Part shown: positions 1 to 11,800 of the stretch, in pieces
Position numbering within the stretch: position 1 is the first letter of the stretch
Layout: every line of letters begins with the position of its first letter
Source of the DNA: Carya illinoinensis
Lineage: Eukaryota; Streptophyta; Magnoliopsida; Fagales; Juglandaceae
Assembly: GCF_018687715.1 (NCBI RefSeq)
Contig: NC_056762.1
Coordinates: forward strand, 14,986,364-15,050,363
Direction: 5' to 3'
DNA: 64,000 nucleotides
The notes under the pieces: generated by a model
Told to the model about the DNA's origin: nothing
Databases searched by the model: none
The model's input: the letters and a program-made list of their open reading frames with translations, nothing else
Translations under genes and position numbers: made by a program

Positions 1-141
1 TGAGGTTGCGATCTCATGCAATCTCATGCACTGAATATTTGTTTGTAGCCGCTGGCAGGTTGGTGTACAATGGTTTAAGACTGCAATCCAACCATTTGGC
101 CTAATTTTTGTGAAGGGTCTTAGAACTTGTCAATCTGTTTT

Positions 142-785
142 GAGTGTGAATCTTCTTCTGAAATCTGTTTAAATCATTTATTCTGTGTTAATTTACTTTT
201 AATACTCTTTCAATTAGCAAGGTACTTATTATTTAGCTGAAGGACATTTGATTGGTCATGTTCTTTGAATTTTCAGTACTAATTAAGGTAACTTGTGCTT
301 TGTGTTTTATGATATGTTCTTTGAGTATGATTCTTCTTCTTAAATCTGTTATGATAAGTTTTTTGACTTCTGAATCTTCTTCTGAAATATGTTTAATTCA
401 TTCATTCTGTGTTAATTTACTTTTATCACTATTTCAATTAGCAAGGTACTTATTATATAGCTGAAGGACAGTTGTCAAGTCATGTTCTTTGAATTTTCTG
501 TACTAATTAAGGTAACTTGTGCTTTGTACTTTATGATATGTTCTTTGGGTATGATTCTTCTTCTGAAATTTGTTATGATAAGTTTTTTTCCCTCTGAATC
601 TTCTTCTGAAATCTATTTAATTCATTCATTCTGTGTTAATTTACTTTTAACACTCTTTCAATTAGCAAGGTACTTATTATATAGCTAAAGGACAGTTGTC
701 AAGTCATGTTCTTTGAATATTCTGTACTAATTAAGGTAACTTGTGCTTTGTGCTTTATGATATGTTCTTTGAGTATGATATGTAT
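142..785. repeat. 224-bp tandem repeat, about 2.9 copies
   Basis: The phrase CATGTTCTTTGAAT recurs at 257, 481 and 705, giving an exact period of 224 bp. The units also share the CTTCTTCTGAAAT and TTAATTTACTTTTA blocks. Units differ by scattered substitutions. Two small ORFs inside the units (252-464 and 482-688) are the same frame repeated and follow the repeat, so I do not call them genes. The array lies upstream of the GRF ORF and could be a subterminal repeat of the MULE proposed here. Positions 1-141 and 786-1064 show no recognisable gene. Confidence 0.85.
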
Positions 786-1064
786 TAATTTGCTGAAGTA
801 GTTACTTGAGTCTTAGAATCTGCCCAGTTCCTCAGTGTCGTTCCTTCACTGGATTTATTACTTTGCTTTCGGTAGTTGCTAAATATCTTAAAATCTGTTC
901 CTCAAAATCATTTTGTACAACCTTTTATTAATTTGCTTGCTTTATTAGTTAGAATCTACCTTGTTCCTCAAATTTGATTCAATATTTTTTTCCAATATTT
1001 GCTTGCAGTAGTTGCAATAAAACCACCTTTACTTGGGCTCCTAGTGATCCAGAATCGACAGAAA

Positions 1065-1502
1065 ATGAAATACGATGACAGTAGTGCCAGTGAGAGTAGT
1101 GCCAGTTTCGAGCGTCCATTTTGCTATTGTGGGATTCCATCCAAGCTTAGGATTTCAGGCAAGGCTACTAGTTTTGGCAGGCGGTTTTACAACTGTCCAA
1201 ATTATAAGATCAACAAGCAATGTGAATTTTTTCAATGGATCGATTTTGAAATGGAACTAAATACATGTTGCAAGATGATGTTGGAGCTAGCTCAAAGAAG
1301 GAACAACATAATAATGAAAGAACGTTTAATGACTGAAGAAGCCAAATTATCCGCTATGGAGAAGAAGTATAAGGGAACCTTAAAAGCTTTATATTTGTCA
1401 TGGTCTTGTTTTGTGCTGATTTTGGCTGTAATCATTTTGTATCTCATCAACAATGTACCTCAGCCTCTTGTTTCAACCAATGGGCACTCCGACTGTTTGT
1501 GA
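1065..1502 (+). CDS. GRF-type zinc finger protein with C-terminal membrane segment
   Basis: A 145-residue protein. Residues 15-58 form a GRF zinc finger: Cys20 and Cys22 (C-Y-C-G), then S-F-G-R-R-F-Y-N-C with Cys44, then Cys53 followed by E-F-F-Q-W. The middle (about 60-105) is charged and helical, and 109-128 is a strongly hydrophobic segment followed by a short tail. This matches the small plant GRF proteins of the At4g04775-like type, whose function is unknown; GRF fingers elsewhere bind single-stranded nucleic acid. The open frame reaches up to 999, but the first ATG is at 1065; a CAG at about 1007 could be a splice acceptor for an upstream exon. It is convergent with the FAR1/MURA pseudogene 1.3 kb downstream, so it may be the accessory gene of a MULE rather than a host gene. 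No stop or frameshift is visible. Confidence 0.75.
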   Translation: MKYDDSSASESSASFERPFCYCGIPSKLRISGKATSFGRRFYNCPNYKINKQCEFFQWIDFEMELNTCCKMMLELAQRRNNIIMKERLMTEEAKLSAMEKKYKGTLKALYLSWSCFVLILAVIILYLINNVPQPLVSTNGHSDCL

Positions 1503-1504
1503 AT

Positions 1505-1672
1505 TTGACATTGTAATGTTGTACTTATTTTGGAAATGTAATGATGTAATGTTGAACTTATTTTGGATCTGTAATGATACTTAACTTGTAATGTTGAACT
1601 TATTTCCGAAATGTAATGATACTTAGCTTGTAATGTTGGCTTGTATTTTGGAAATGTAATGATGTTGTTCTG
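1505..1672. repeat. Tandem repeat, about 41 bp unit
   Basis: Four imperfect copies of a unit built on TGTAATGTTGAACTTATTT...GAAATGTAATGAT follow the GRF stop codon directly. They probably form its 3' untranslated region or the internal spacer of the MULE. Confidence 0.75.
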
Positions 1673-1729
1673 AAAATACATAAACGTGTAATCTGAATTT
1701 GTGAATCTAAAAGTCTTTCTTATATCTGA

Positions 1730-1975
1730 ATGTCTGAATCTGGAAATCATTTCCATTACATGTTCTGAATCTGGAAATCATTTCCATTACATGTCTGAAT
1801 CTAGAAATCATTTCCATACATGTCTGAATGTTTGAATCATGTCTGAATCTGGAAATATATCCATTGAACCGCAACATGCTGAAAATACAAGTGCTTGAAT
1901 TTGAAGATCTGAAACTGAATGTGAATCTGGAAATCATGTCTGAATTTGGAAATCATGTTTGAATTTGGAAATCCA
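1730..1975. repeat. Tandem repeat, about 30 bp unit
   Basis: Repeated TCTGAATCTGGAAATCATT plus TCCATTACATG units, decaying toward the right. The minus-strand ORFs at 1460-1937 are translations of this repeat and not genes. Confidence 0.75.
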
Positions 1976-2124
1976 CTTACATTTCTACATGTATTCCAGG
2001 ATGCTGAATCTGAACATGAAACCTTAGAACCGCACCATGCTGAAAATACACCAACTTGCAGAATCTGTTAATTTACATGCTGAAAATTGATGATGAACAT
2101 ACATGCTAAAAATACATGCTACAA

Positions 2125-2240
2125 CTTGTGAAATCATTTGTTCGTCAATCCAACAATCATTTCCATTACAATCCACTAATCATTTCCATTACAATCCAAC
2201 AATCATTTCCATTACAATCCAACAATCATTTTCATTTCAG
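2125..2240. repeat. Tandem repeat, 23 bp unit
   Basis: Four to five copies of AATCATTTCCATTACAATCC with little divergence. It shares the ATCATTTCCATTACA core with the array at 1730-1975, so the two arrays may have a common origin. The rest of 1975-2778 is A+T-rich without a gene. Confidence 0.75.
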
Positions 2241-2778
2241 AATTTGGTCCGCACCAAACATGAAAACATGAACATCTGTTAACTAACAATTATTACAACC
2301 TTTGAACTTAACATTGTCTTAACCTTCCCAGATTCAAAAAACACATACATAACAAACATTAAATATGCCCATTCTCAAAAAGCTGAAACTAAACATCCGA
2401 CCCTTGAACATGAACATAACCCCCTAAAAATCAATTCCAAGTGCCTTGGAACCGCAATCCTCCAACTTCTTCCTCTAAGGCAACCAAGTGCTTCCTCAAC
2501 AACATTAACTGTAACAGTTAAAAAAAATAATTTAATAAATAAATATCAACAAATATTTAGAATCACTCAGCATAATTAAAAAACCATCCCAAGTTCCTCA
2601 ATCCTTGAAATAGTATAAAACACCAACTTGCACACCAACCTCATATTTGAACTGACGGGTCCAAGCTTTGTGATATGTTACCAGTTATATTTCCAATATC
2701 TCTACATAAAAGAAATAAACCATAAAAAAATTATTGAAATAATAATGAAAAATTTACAACACAAATTTTCAAACTCTC

Positions 2779-5123
2779 TTACAACCTCACTGAACGACAG
2801 TTGTTCTTAGCATGACCCTCAATCTTACAAATGCTACAACGCCTTTTCTTCGCAGTTTGAGTCTCTTTTGGATTTTTTGCTCTCAACGATTTTGGTCAGC
2901 CTTTAGTTGCCACCCGTGGAGGATCTTGTAAAACTTGTGAAAAATTTGATACAACTTGTGATTTGAACATTTGTGAATCATTCATTAACATGTTTTCATC
3001 TTCAAAATTTGTTTCCCCTTCTAGTTGGTCCATCGACAGTAACTCCTTGTGGACCTTGTCTAAGGCAAGAGAGAGGTGTTGACATTTTTGGATTGATTGT
3101 GAGTCAAGTTCGGCAATATCATAGAATTGCATCATCAATTTGCTTTTTCTCAACATTAGATCATCTTGTCTCATTATGTGCCCATCAGAATTTGGTATGT
3201 CAAGAATAGTCTGGTTCTTAGTATTGATGATCCATCTCTCTAGAATATAATGATGTGGCAACAAATCTAATTTCGATTTCTTCCCAAGGACACATAGGAT
3301 ATGCCGACAAAAAATCCTCACAAACTCAAACATATGACATGTACATATTGCCTTCACTTCTCCACTATCCAAAGTCACCTAATAAATAGGTTGATCTTTG
3401 TCATTCCGTGTGACTCCGTATATCTTACTTTCACCATCTTTTCCAACTTTGGTTGGAATGTACCTTTGGCTATTGAATAGCTCATCCTGGAAGATCATGA
3501 AAGACTTCCTTGCATATATTGAGGCCACATCTTTTTCAATTTTCCATAACGTTTTCATAATCACCCGTGTCAATTTTGTTCGCACGTCCTTTTCTTTCTC
3601 CTTGAAATAACGTACATCTAAGGTTTTCTCATATTGATGTACAAAATCACTCACCATTGTGCTCGAACGAACATAATCTTTAAAAAATTTATTCATGCTC
3701 TCGCTCCTTTGAGTTGTTGACATACCAGCACAAAACGTGGTTTGCAAGTAAGCTGGAACCCACTTATCCCTTCAATTGTAAAGATTTTGCAACCAATTAT
3801 TATCCACTAGACCATACTTCACTAGTATTGAACTCCACTCCTGCTTGAACTCATCAACAGTTATTGTTTCATGGATACAATGACGGAACTCTTTTTGAAG
3901 GTCCGAAAACTTGCTATACACATGTGCCAAATGTTCTAAAAATTTCTGTAAAATATGCCACAGGCACAACCTATGGGTTGTATTTGGGAGGACCTCACTA
4001 ATGGCCTTTGCCATTGCCTTATCATCATCAGTAATTATGGTTGAAGGGGCACGCCCAAACATTACCTCTTGCCAAGTTCTCAATAGCCAAATATAGGATT
4101 CAGCTATTTCATTAACTAACAATGCACAACCGAACATTATAGTTTGGTGATGATGATTCACCCCTAAAAATAGCACAAATGGTATCTTATAGATATTTGT
4201 CAAGTAAGTCGCATCAAACATGACCACATCTCCAAAATATTGATATGCAGCCCTTGATCTTGCATCTGCTCAAAAAAAAAACTTCCCACACACCCATTCT
4301 CATCAACTTGCATGGAATATACAAACCCAGGTTCTTTACACTGCCTATCAAGAAAGTACGCATACAACCTTTGTGCATCTCCCTCTTCAAACAATTTCCT
4401 TCTTTCATTTCCCAAATAATTCTCGACGTCCTTACCAATGCATCCAACATTAAAAACACTACCTGATTCTTTGCTCAACACCGACATTATCTTCCTTGTT
4501 GGTACACTGGACTCATTCAAAGTGAGAATGAGTTTTTTTTGGACACGTGTTACGCCTCTATGTCCACGAAGCAAACTAATGCTTCTCGGTGTAAGTAGCT
4601 CATGGTTGTGTTCGCGGATGAACTTGCATACTGTCCACTTTTGACAATGTTTTTTTATACACATTATTACTTTACACCCAATCTTTGTTTATGCAGGTTT
4701 AGGGATTTTCCGTTCTATTTGCTTCTGACTTTCACGCCGAAATCCTTCCCTTGAGCAAACATACTTTACTAGAATTAGTTTTCTATCATCCTTTGATAAT
4801 CGAGTATGGTTGGTCCTCATTGCAAAACCCGTTCGTCTTGCATACGCCTTGTAAAATGCTTGAGCATCTTCAACCTCGTCAAATTCCTTCCCAACGAATG
4901 GTTCAATAAGACTACTACTCGAACTAGAAATCTTATTAACTTCATCTCCATCTTTCACTTCCACATTAACTCCATCTTCCACTGCTCGATCTCGCTCTTC
5001 CACATTCACTTCATCTACCTCATTCACACAGTCTCCCACACCCACATTCACATCATTTTGTTCTACTCCAATTTCAGCATCACTACTAACATCTTCAACC
5101 TCGGGACAATTTCTTCTCATCAT
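2779..5123 (-). pseudogene. FAR1/FHY3-like MULE transposase (mudrA type), decayed
   Basis: Read on the minus strand, domains appear in family order. They are an acidic N-terminus; a FAR1 DNA-binding domain at about 4915-4600 (Y-V-C-S, G-C-K, then E-H-N-H-E-L); a MULE DDE domain at about 4240-3800 (M-F-D-A-T-Y and T-D-D-D acidic residues, C-L-W-H-I motif); W-V-P-A-Y / M-S-T-T-Q-R-S-E-S at about 3750-3690; a SWIM finger at about 3340-3290 (C-T-C ... C-R-H); and a C-terminal CCHC knuckle at about 2840-2795 ending at TAA 2779-2781. The frame is broken by TAA 4689-4691, TGA 3772-3774, TAG 3379-3381, TGA 2896-2898 and a frameshift near the ten-A run at 4272-4281. Apart from these, all segments remain collinear. 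Full length would be near 780 codons, normal for the family. In host genes this family gives phytochrome-A signalling factors, but here the decay and repeats point to a transposon copy. Confidence 0.9.
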
Positions 5124-5184
5124 TATCTCAACTTCATCACTATCCGAACTTAACAGAAAATCCTACCAAAAAATATAAAAAAGG

Positions 5185-5335
5185 ATAACAATTCTTATAA
5201 ACAAATTTTCTGTTATAAATATAAAAGCATAGCAATTCTTGTAATAAAAATTTCTGTTATAAATGTAGAAGCATAGCAATTCTTGTAATAGAAATTTCTG
5301 TTGTAAAAAAAAACATTGAAGCATAACAGTTACTG
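5185..5335. repeat. Short tandem repeat, about 44 bp unit, upstream of mudrA-like ORF
   Basis: The block GCATAGCAATTCTTGTAATA recurs at 5227 and 5271 with TTTCTGTTATAAAT between, and a weaker third unit follows near 5321. It lies directly upstream of the transposase start and could belong to its promoter or leader. Confidence 0.7.
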
Positions 5336-5339
5336 AATT

Positions 5340-6180
5340 TGACGTGCATATACGCATCAGTTCCTCTTTCTATTATAATTAATGCCATGTTAGATTCCAA
5401 CCTTCCCCAACCACATGCCAAAATAAATTTTCAAGAAGATGAAAATTCCAAAAATCCTCTTTTAATGTTTTAGATGGCCGACTCTTTTTTTTTTTTTTTT
5501 AACAGTGATATATACCTTAAGTGGATTTAGCAGTGATGAACAACTCAAATCTGTCACCTATAACATAGTGTATGACTCCAATGGCATGAACAATATTCAC
5601 AACATAAGGATGAACAAACACACCGGTCCAAATATTATCTGGGATTTTATTTAGAATCATCCACACCGAATCTAGAAATGGAGTTTACATCCAATAAATC
5701 TCAAGCGTATGGCATCGGATTCAAGATTACAATAAAAACTTAAAATGGCTTTATAGATCGACTGAATGTTAGACGAAATAAAACCCAAAACTTAATAGAT
5801 CTAAAAACAAGATGTTCAAAATCTGGAAACAAGAATTTATTGGATGCTAAACCGACCATGTGTGACGGGTTGAGGCTGAAGTGTGCGACGTGATTTTTGG
5901 GGCGGAAGTGAATGCTACAACGGGCTGAGGTGGAGGTTGCGACGGCCTGAACTAGAGGCTGCGACGGGTTGAAGTGCGACGGACGACGTGAGTGAAGGCT
6001 GCGACGTTGAGAGAACTAGGAACGATTTTCCTTCTGTTTTTACAAATTTTATTGTGCTATCTCCTGTGGTGTGCTTCATGGAATTAGGATGAAGCCCTCT
6101 GACGTGTCGGGCTATTATTGGTTGCCGTTTAAGTGTTGAGAATGGCATAACCATTCCGAAGAGGAACTGATATAATAAAC
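5340..6180. other. Leader region with GCGACG-rich block
   Basis: No gene is recognised. At 5868-6013 the otherwise A+T-rich sequence becomes G+C-rich, with many GCGACG / GACGGGTTGAGG motifs in loose tandem. A short palindrome GAATGG-CATAA-CCATTC lies at about 6140-6156. It could be the 5' untranslated or subterminal region of the MULE. The minus ORF at 5915-6154 follows the repeats and has no recognisable domain. Confidence 0.4.
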
Positions 6181-7683
6181 AATTTAATTTTTTTCAAATT
6201 TTAAAATAAAAATAATATTAAAAAACTATATGTTAACAATATTTTATTTAATTTAGTCTTACTAGGGATATTTTGTAATGCCCCGGTCCCGGATGAGCTG
6301 GAGAGTTATTTCTTGTCACTTAACTCAAATTCCAACAAAACATTTATAGACTCCAACTCCTCAATGACATAAATTTGTTGTTTTAAACTAACTTCCTCAA
6401 TATAATCAACCTCCCAAAACACCAAGCAATCATAACACAACCAAATTATTTAATAAAATTCACACATACTCATAGAAATCTTCTAAGCATAACCCACTAT
6501 ACTTAAATCATTTCACTCATACTTCATAATCTTAATTCTCAGTTGAAATATTCAAATTATTTGAAAAATATTGTAAAGATAAGGGGTGAGTTATCAACAA
6601 CTCGCTAAACAGAGAACATATATTAGTATATAAATATGAGCCTTTTCAGAGAGTTAAGAATGAAAAAAAGCATTTCATTTCAATATGCAAATCTCAAAAA
6701 CATGTTATCAAAACATCATAGCAACATTTCAACATGTTCATATTCAAAAATATCCTTTAGCATAACATGACAGAACATCATTATCATATCATATCATATT
6801 ATATCATATTATGTCATATCATATCAGAGTATCATATCATAACAGAGATCATGTTTAACCCCTATGGTAGGGTTGTACATTCTGTAGAAAGCCAAGCATA
6901 ACATAAATCACCATGACACCAAAGCTATCGCACTTAATATAACAGAGACTACTATTATATCTCATGGCAGGGCCAAAGACCACTATTATGTCTCGCGGTA
7001 AGGCCAAAGGTCACTATTATATCTCTCGGTAATGCCAAAAGTTACTATTATATCTCGTGACAGGGTCAGATGTCACTATTATATCTCATGACAGGGCCAG
7101 AGATCACTATTATGTCCAATGACACGGCCAGAGATCATTATTATCACCCGTGACAGGGCCAGAAGCCATTATTATCACCTGTAGCAAGGCCATATATCAG
7201 AGCAAAACAAAATCAAAATGATCAACACATAACCAGAAATAGAATCAAATCTAAAATCAGAAAGTCATGCCAAAAGTTTTTCAAATTTATATCATATAAA
7301 ACAGACTGCTGAACATATTTATATTATTTTCACATATTCAAAATAGATTCAGAATGTATTCATTATACATGTACAAAGATTTTCAAAATTCATGTTCGGT
7401 CTTTTTGCACATAAACATGTCAAAATATTACTCATGTCAACACTAGTCATATCAGAAAATATTTTTCTCTTTCATACAGATTTCATGAGTAATGCAGAAA
7501 CACATAACTGGTGTTGTTTTCATATTTTCTTTTCAAATCATATCATGAACATTTTCAAAATCAACCTCAATTTATTTTCTTTTTATGCAATGTCTAGTAT
7601 AGAAACCCCACTTACTTGAACTTCTTAACTTCTGTAAATTTTCTCGCAACAATACTAAGCGAAATCAATCATTACCTATAGGA
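6180..7683. repeat. Dispersed LTR-like repeat, copy A (pairs with 34.7-36.2 kb)
   Basis: From the A+T-rich MITE-like stretch at 6183-6273, through TGTAATGCCCCGG at 6274, to CCTATAGGAAAGTCA at about 7683, this segment aligns end to end with 34780-36230 in the same orientation. Differences are scattered substitutions and small indels. The TGTAAYRCCCC start matches the antisense end of plant Ty3 LTRs, but no partner LTR or coding domain is present. It contains a 31-bp tandem array and the microsatellite-like TCATATCATATCATAT stretch at about 6785-6840. Copy A ends abruptly at 7683, where an unrelated sequence begins. No gene is present. Confidence 0.75.
6952..7200. repeat. 31-bp tandem array, about 8 units
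   Basis: Units read CTATTATATCTCATGGCAGG followed by GCCAAAGACCA, with period 31. Variation between units is mostly C/T and G/A. The same array, about seven units, occurs at 35521-35740 inside copy B. Confidence 0.8.
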
Positions 7684-8113
7684 AAGTCAAGTTCGAGCTC
7701 GAGCTTGAATTGTTTTTTTTAATAAGATTTAATAATTGATAAATTAAATAAATAAATAAATAATCTAATATTAAATTTATACAACTAACAAGTAGAACTT
7801 CTATTTAATTATAAAATTTTTAAAAGTTTATAAATAATTAATATCTAGCTAGTTGATATTTATCCAAAATAACAACATATTATATCCCCACATATATTAT
7901 TAATGCATATACTTAAAATGATAGCATATATCTATTTCATATATAGTTGCCACATACTAGTATATGAAATTATTAAATTTTATCAACTAATTATTATACA
8001 AATTATAAAATATACCTATGAAGTATATTCACTATATATATAAACATAAGTAATTAGATTACATATTATATATTTAATTATAAAAGTGGTATGCTTATAT
8101 TATTAGCTAAACA

Positions 8114-8159
<46 letters not shown>

Positions 8160-8806
8160 CTATATATATATGTATATATTTATCAATATATGAATGAGAT
8201 TTAATCTAGTCGAGCTAACGAGTCGACCTAAGCATAAATGGTCTTAACGAGGCTTGGCCGAGTAGAGTCTAGTCGAGTTTTATTGCGTATGTATCATTTA
8301 CAAATCTAGTGGGTATCTGCTTTACGAACGAACCTTTTTTTCACGAGTCAAATTCGATTTAAGTTTAACCGAGCGAGTACTTAGTAAGCTATGAAACAGA
8401 CTGGATCATTTACAATCCTAAATCAGTCTACATATATATAATATATATAATATAAAGAGTTATGCTATATACAGTCACTTTTAGGTATTCCACTTATATG
8501 ATTAGCCGAAGCAGTTATTTTATATTAAAAAAATTGATGCAACCAATCACATTAATAGAGTACATAAAGAGTAAAAAAATAACCACACATAAAGTTTTTG
8601 ATATATAAATATACATATATATATGAAGTCAAAAAGCTTAAAAAAATCTTAACAGTTGCACACCACGTTATTATACGTACATCCTATTTTATTTTATTTG
8701 AAGAATGAGGGATCATGCATATCATTATTCATTAGTTAATCGATCCGCTTGATCAATTGGAAGGCAATTGGAAGCTGGAAGGTTGTAGTTAGTTATAGAG
8801 ACATTA
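7684..8806. other. A+T-rich intergenic sequence with microsatellites
   Basis: It begins with TTCGAGCTCGAGCTTGAAT, an ending common in plant repeats, and continues as very A+T-rich DNA. An (AT)n-(GT)n-(AT)n microsatellite lies at about 8112-8180. At 8180-8400 GTCGAG/GAGTCGA motifs recur. At 8466 GCTATATACAGTC resembles the terminus of the element in the NAC intron (33200). I see no gene. Confidence 0.5.
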
Positions 8807-11800
8807 GAGCATTGGCAATGGCCTAGCCATTTGCCAATATAAGTCCAAAATTTAACTAAATGTGAGACAAAGCATCTACATTTGACTAGCTAAAGATACA
8901 AAGTTTGACATTTTTGTTATAGTATTTCTTAGCTCCTCTCCAAGTCTGGCGAGGTACTCTTCTAGAACCAAACTTATATTTTATTATTTCTCTTCCTTCC
9001 ACACTCTTTCCCTCGTTTATTCTCTTTCTTCATCCTGAAAACTCCCCATTTCCTCTTTCTATTCTTTCTTTCTCTAGAAACTATTTTCTCTTCTCGATCC
9101 AAGCAATTACCTTTCTCTCCATCGTTCTTTTCTTCTTCAACCTACAAGCCCCATTATCTCCGTCTCACTCTTCTTTAGCCCCATTCTTGCATACCTACCT
9201 CACTCTTCTTCAACCTGCAAGCGTCCCCTTCTCTCCAACGGTCATCTTCCTTGTTTCAAACGTAAGTCTCTCTTCCTCACTCTTCCCTCCCTCTTCTATC
9301 TGCATTCTCTGTGTTGTTGTCTTCCTCTCTCTTCTCTTCCACTTCTTCGATTCTCATTTTCTCTTCATCGAGTGCTTAAATCACCATGTGTTTTGTGATT
9401 ATTTACTAGAACACTAGTCTCATTGTCGATTATCACAGGCAAAATGATTCTCTCTTTGCTGTCTCCAACACATAAGACTTAGGGTTCCAATCCCCCTCTC
9501 AACCGTTACAGTAAGCGTTTTTCGCTCTATTGATATATACAATCGCTTTTCACTCTCAGTTTTGGATGAATACAAATTGTGTAATTATTTTGGACATTTT
9601 TTATTTTTGGAGCTTCACTTTTTAAGTTTAGGTTAGTGGAAGAATTCAACTTGTTATAGATGATTGATTTATTTCTATAGATCATGCTCTCCTCTCTGTT
9701 TTGTTTTTTTTTTTTCCTTTCTAAACTTTAATTTTTTTTCAGTTTTTGTTTAGACTTTGGCTATTTTCAAGTATGGTTTTAGAGCTTAAAGATCTATCAT
9801 TAAATCTAGGATAATTGTGTTGTGTCATTTATGCGAAAAAGAGAAAGAAAATGAGTTTTATCAATCGTATGCAATATGTGCATGCATGAGTATGGTGTAA
9901 GAACCAACAAAGGGGTTTTTATTGAGTATCGTGTATGAATTGTGTTCACATATTTGCCTCTCAACATGCTCTGTAAGATATCCTAATTATATATCCTGCA
10001 CGTTTTAGAGTTAGTGAGCCATCATCTATTGTTCTTCATGTTGGGCTTCCAGTTTCTTGAGCACCTCATAGTCCTTACATTTCATATGTAGTTCCATATC
10101 AAAGGTAGTACATATGATTCGAACGCTAGATATAGCAACCTTCTCCACCTGGGTTTTTTAACCAGGCAATGATAATTAATTGTATATTATATAAAAAAAA
10201 ATGGGACTGTCTTTGTTCTTATTAGGTGATTATGTTCTATTGCTCCTTTGTTTCCTTCCTTTTTTCTTCATGACCTTCCAGATTTGGTTTTGTTTTCTTA
10301 ATGCCTATGCTATAGACTAAACCCTGATATTTTTAACTTCCTACCTCAATTCATTCATCTTGAACATCCTAGGATATCCCAATTATATACCCTGATGCTC
10401 TGAAAGATATCCCAATTATATATCCCAATTATATAATTGGGTATCCCAGGATATCTTTTTGAATAGTAGATGATGAGCTGAACAAACAAATATATCCCAA
10501 ATAAACAATTACCATCAAGAGTATGCAATAATGTACAAATCCACTTTTAGTTCTCACAAGCAAGACCTACTTTTCTTCATACATTTCTTCACACATGAGA
10601 GTAGCTTATTACAATGAGGCGGTTCTTCAAAAGTTGCGATCAAATTTATTTTCATGTTTTGCTGCATAAGGTCAAAGATAATATTATAAGCATATGTGTT
10701 TCCCTAAATCAGTTGAGGAATTATCTTTAGAGTAACAGTTACAAAAGTATAAGATAATATTATAGCATATCTGTTTTTTTATTTGGTGCCCTTACCTAAG
10801 ATACCCAAGAAACCTAGATCCTTATTCTTACTCCCTTGTATTTCTTCTTTATGCTTGCTGATGTGATGCTGATGCTGGCATTGGTTTTGATGGCTCTGGG
10901 TTATTCTTTTGCTCTATCTTCACCATTTGTTGAGAGCTGCAATAATCAATGCTTTGGTGAACAAAGGGTGTTCAAGAATAAATACGTAGATGGAAAAAGT
11001 GTGATGCAGAAGTCTCTCTCTGTTGTTTTCTCTGAGTGACTTTTTTTTCCCCTTTCTTGTTTTAAAGTTGAGGAAAGCAATGAGTTTTAGGGACTGAAGT
11101 TTGTGAAGAAAATTTTAGTATTTATAGATGAGGGTTTTACTTTTTAAGTAGCTAATCTCGCTAGCTAATCAATGCAAACATAATTATTTTACTTCTTTAC
11201 ATTTTATATGCTCCACTTGTACTTCTTTACATTTTATATGATGTTGCTCCACTCTATGAAACTACAATATGCTGTTGAGATACTATAATATGATGCTAAA
11301 CTACTAGATATATGTCCAATTGCTTTATTGGACTTGAATATTGGGTAAATTTTCTGACTCCTTGAAAATTTAATATTTTTCAATAATGGACACACATTTT
11401 GATGATGACCCATTCTTCACCACTCTCTTACAAAGTGGAGGAGGAGGTTATAATAGCATCCCAACGCAATATTCTAATATTGTAATCCAAGCAACCCCCA
11501 AAGACACTGAGAAAAGACATCCTAAAAAAAGAACTTCAAAGATATGCATCTTTCACTATAGTGGATGATAACCTCCTCATCTTAACTTGTCTCAACATTA
11601 GCGTCGATGCGATAAGGGATGCTGATCAAAAGTCTACTCAAATGTGGGAAAGAATTACTACATTTTATCATGAATATAAAAAATCGAATATTGCCAACTA
11701 TTCTGAGGGCTTTTTGATGAATCAATGGTCCATGATTCAAAAATGAACAAATAAGTTTTGTATATATGTAGCACAAGTAGAGTCATTGCATCTGAGTGGT

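Larger units (their letters stand above)
1..6180. mobile_element. Probable two-gene MULE (GRF ORF and mudrA-like relic)
   Basis: The GRF ORF (+) and the FAR1/MURA pseudogene (-) point toward each other across arrays of short tandem repeats. This is the mudrA/mudrB layout of MuDR. I could not find terminal inverted repeats or a 9-bp target duplication. The left terminus may lie beyond the window, and the right end is only guessed to be near 6140-6180, where the unique sequence gives way to the next repeat. Membership of the 224-bp array and of the 5.1-6.2 kb leader is inferred. Confidence 0.45.

Noticed and set aside
252..688. Two near-identical small ORFs
   Set aside because: They are the same frame in successive 224-bp repeat units, without a known domain.
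1460..1937. Minus-strand ORFs of 98 and 76 codons
   Set aside because: Their peptides repeat (e.g. E-M-I-S-R-F-R) because they translate the tandem arrays.
6952..7200. Possible CRISPR-like array
   Set aside because: The 31-bp units are contiguous, without unique spacers; it is an ordinary tandem array in a plant repeat.
10836..11039. 67-codon ORF with hydrophobic N-terminus
   Set aside because: Short, isolated, no homology recognised; chance ORF in Harbinger leader sequence is as likely.
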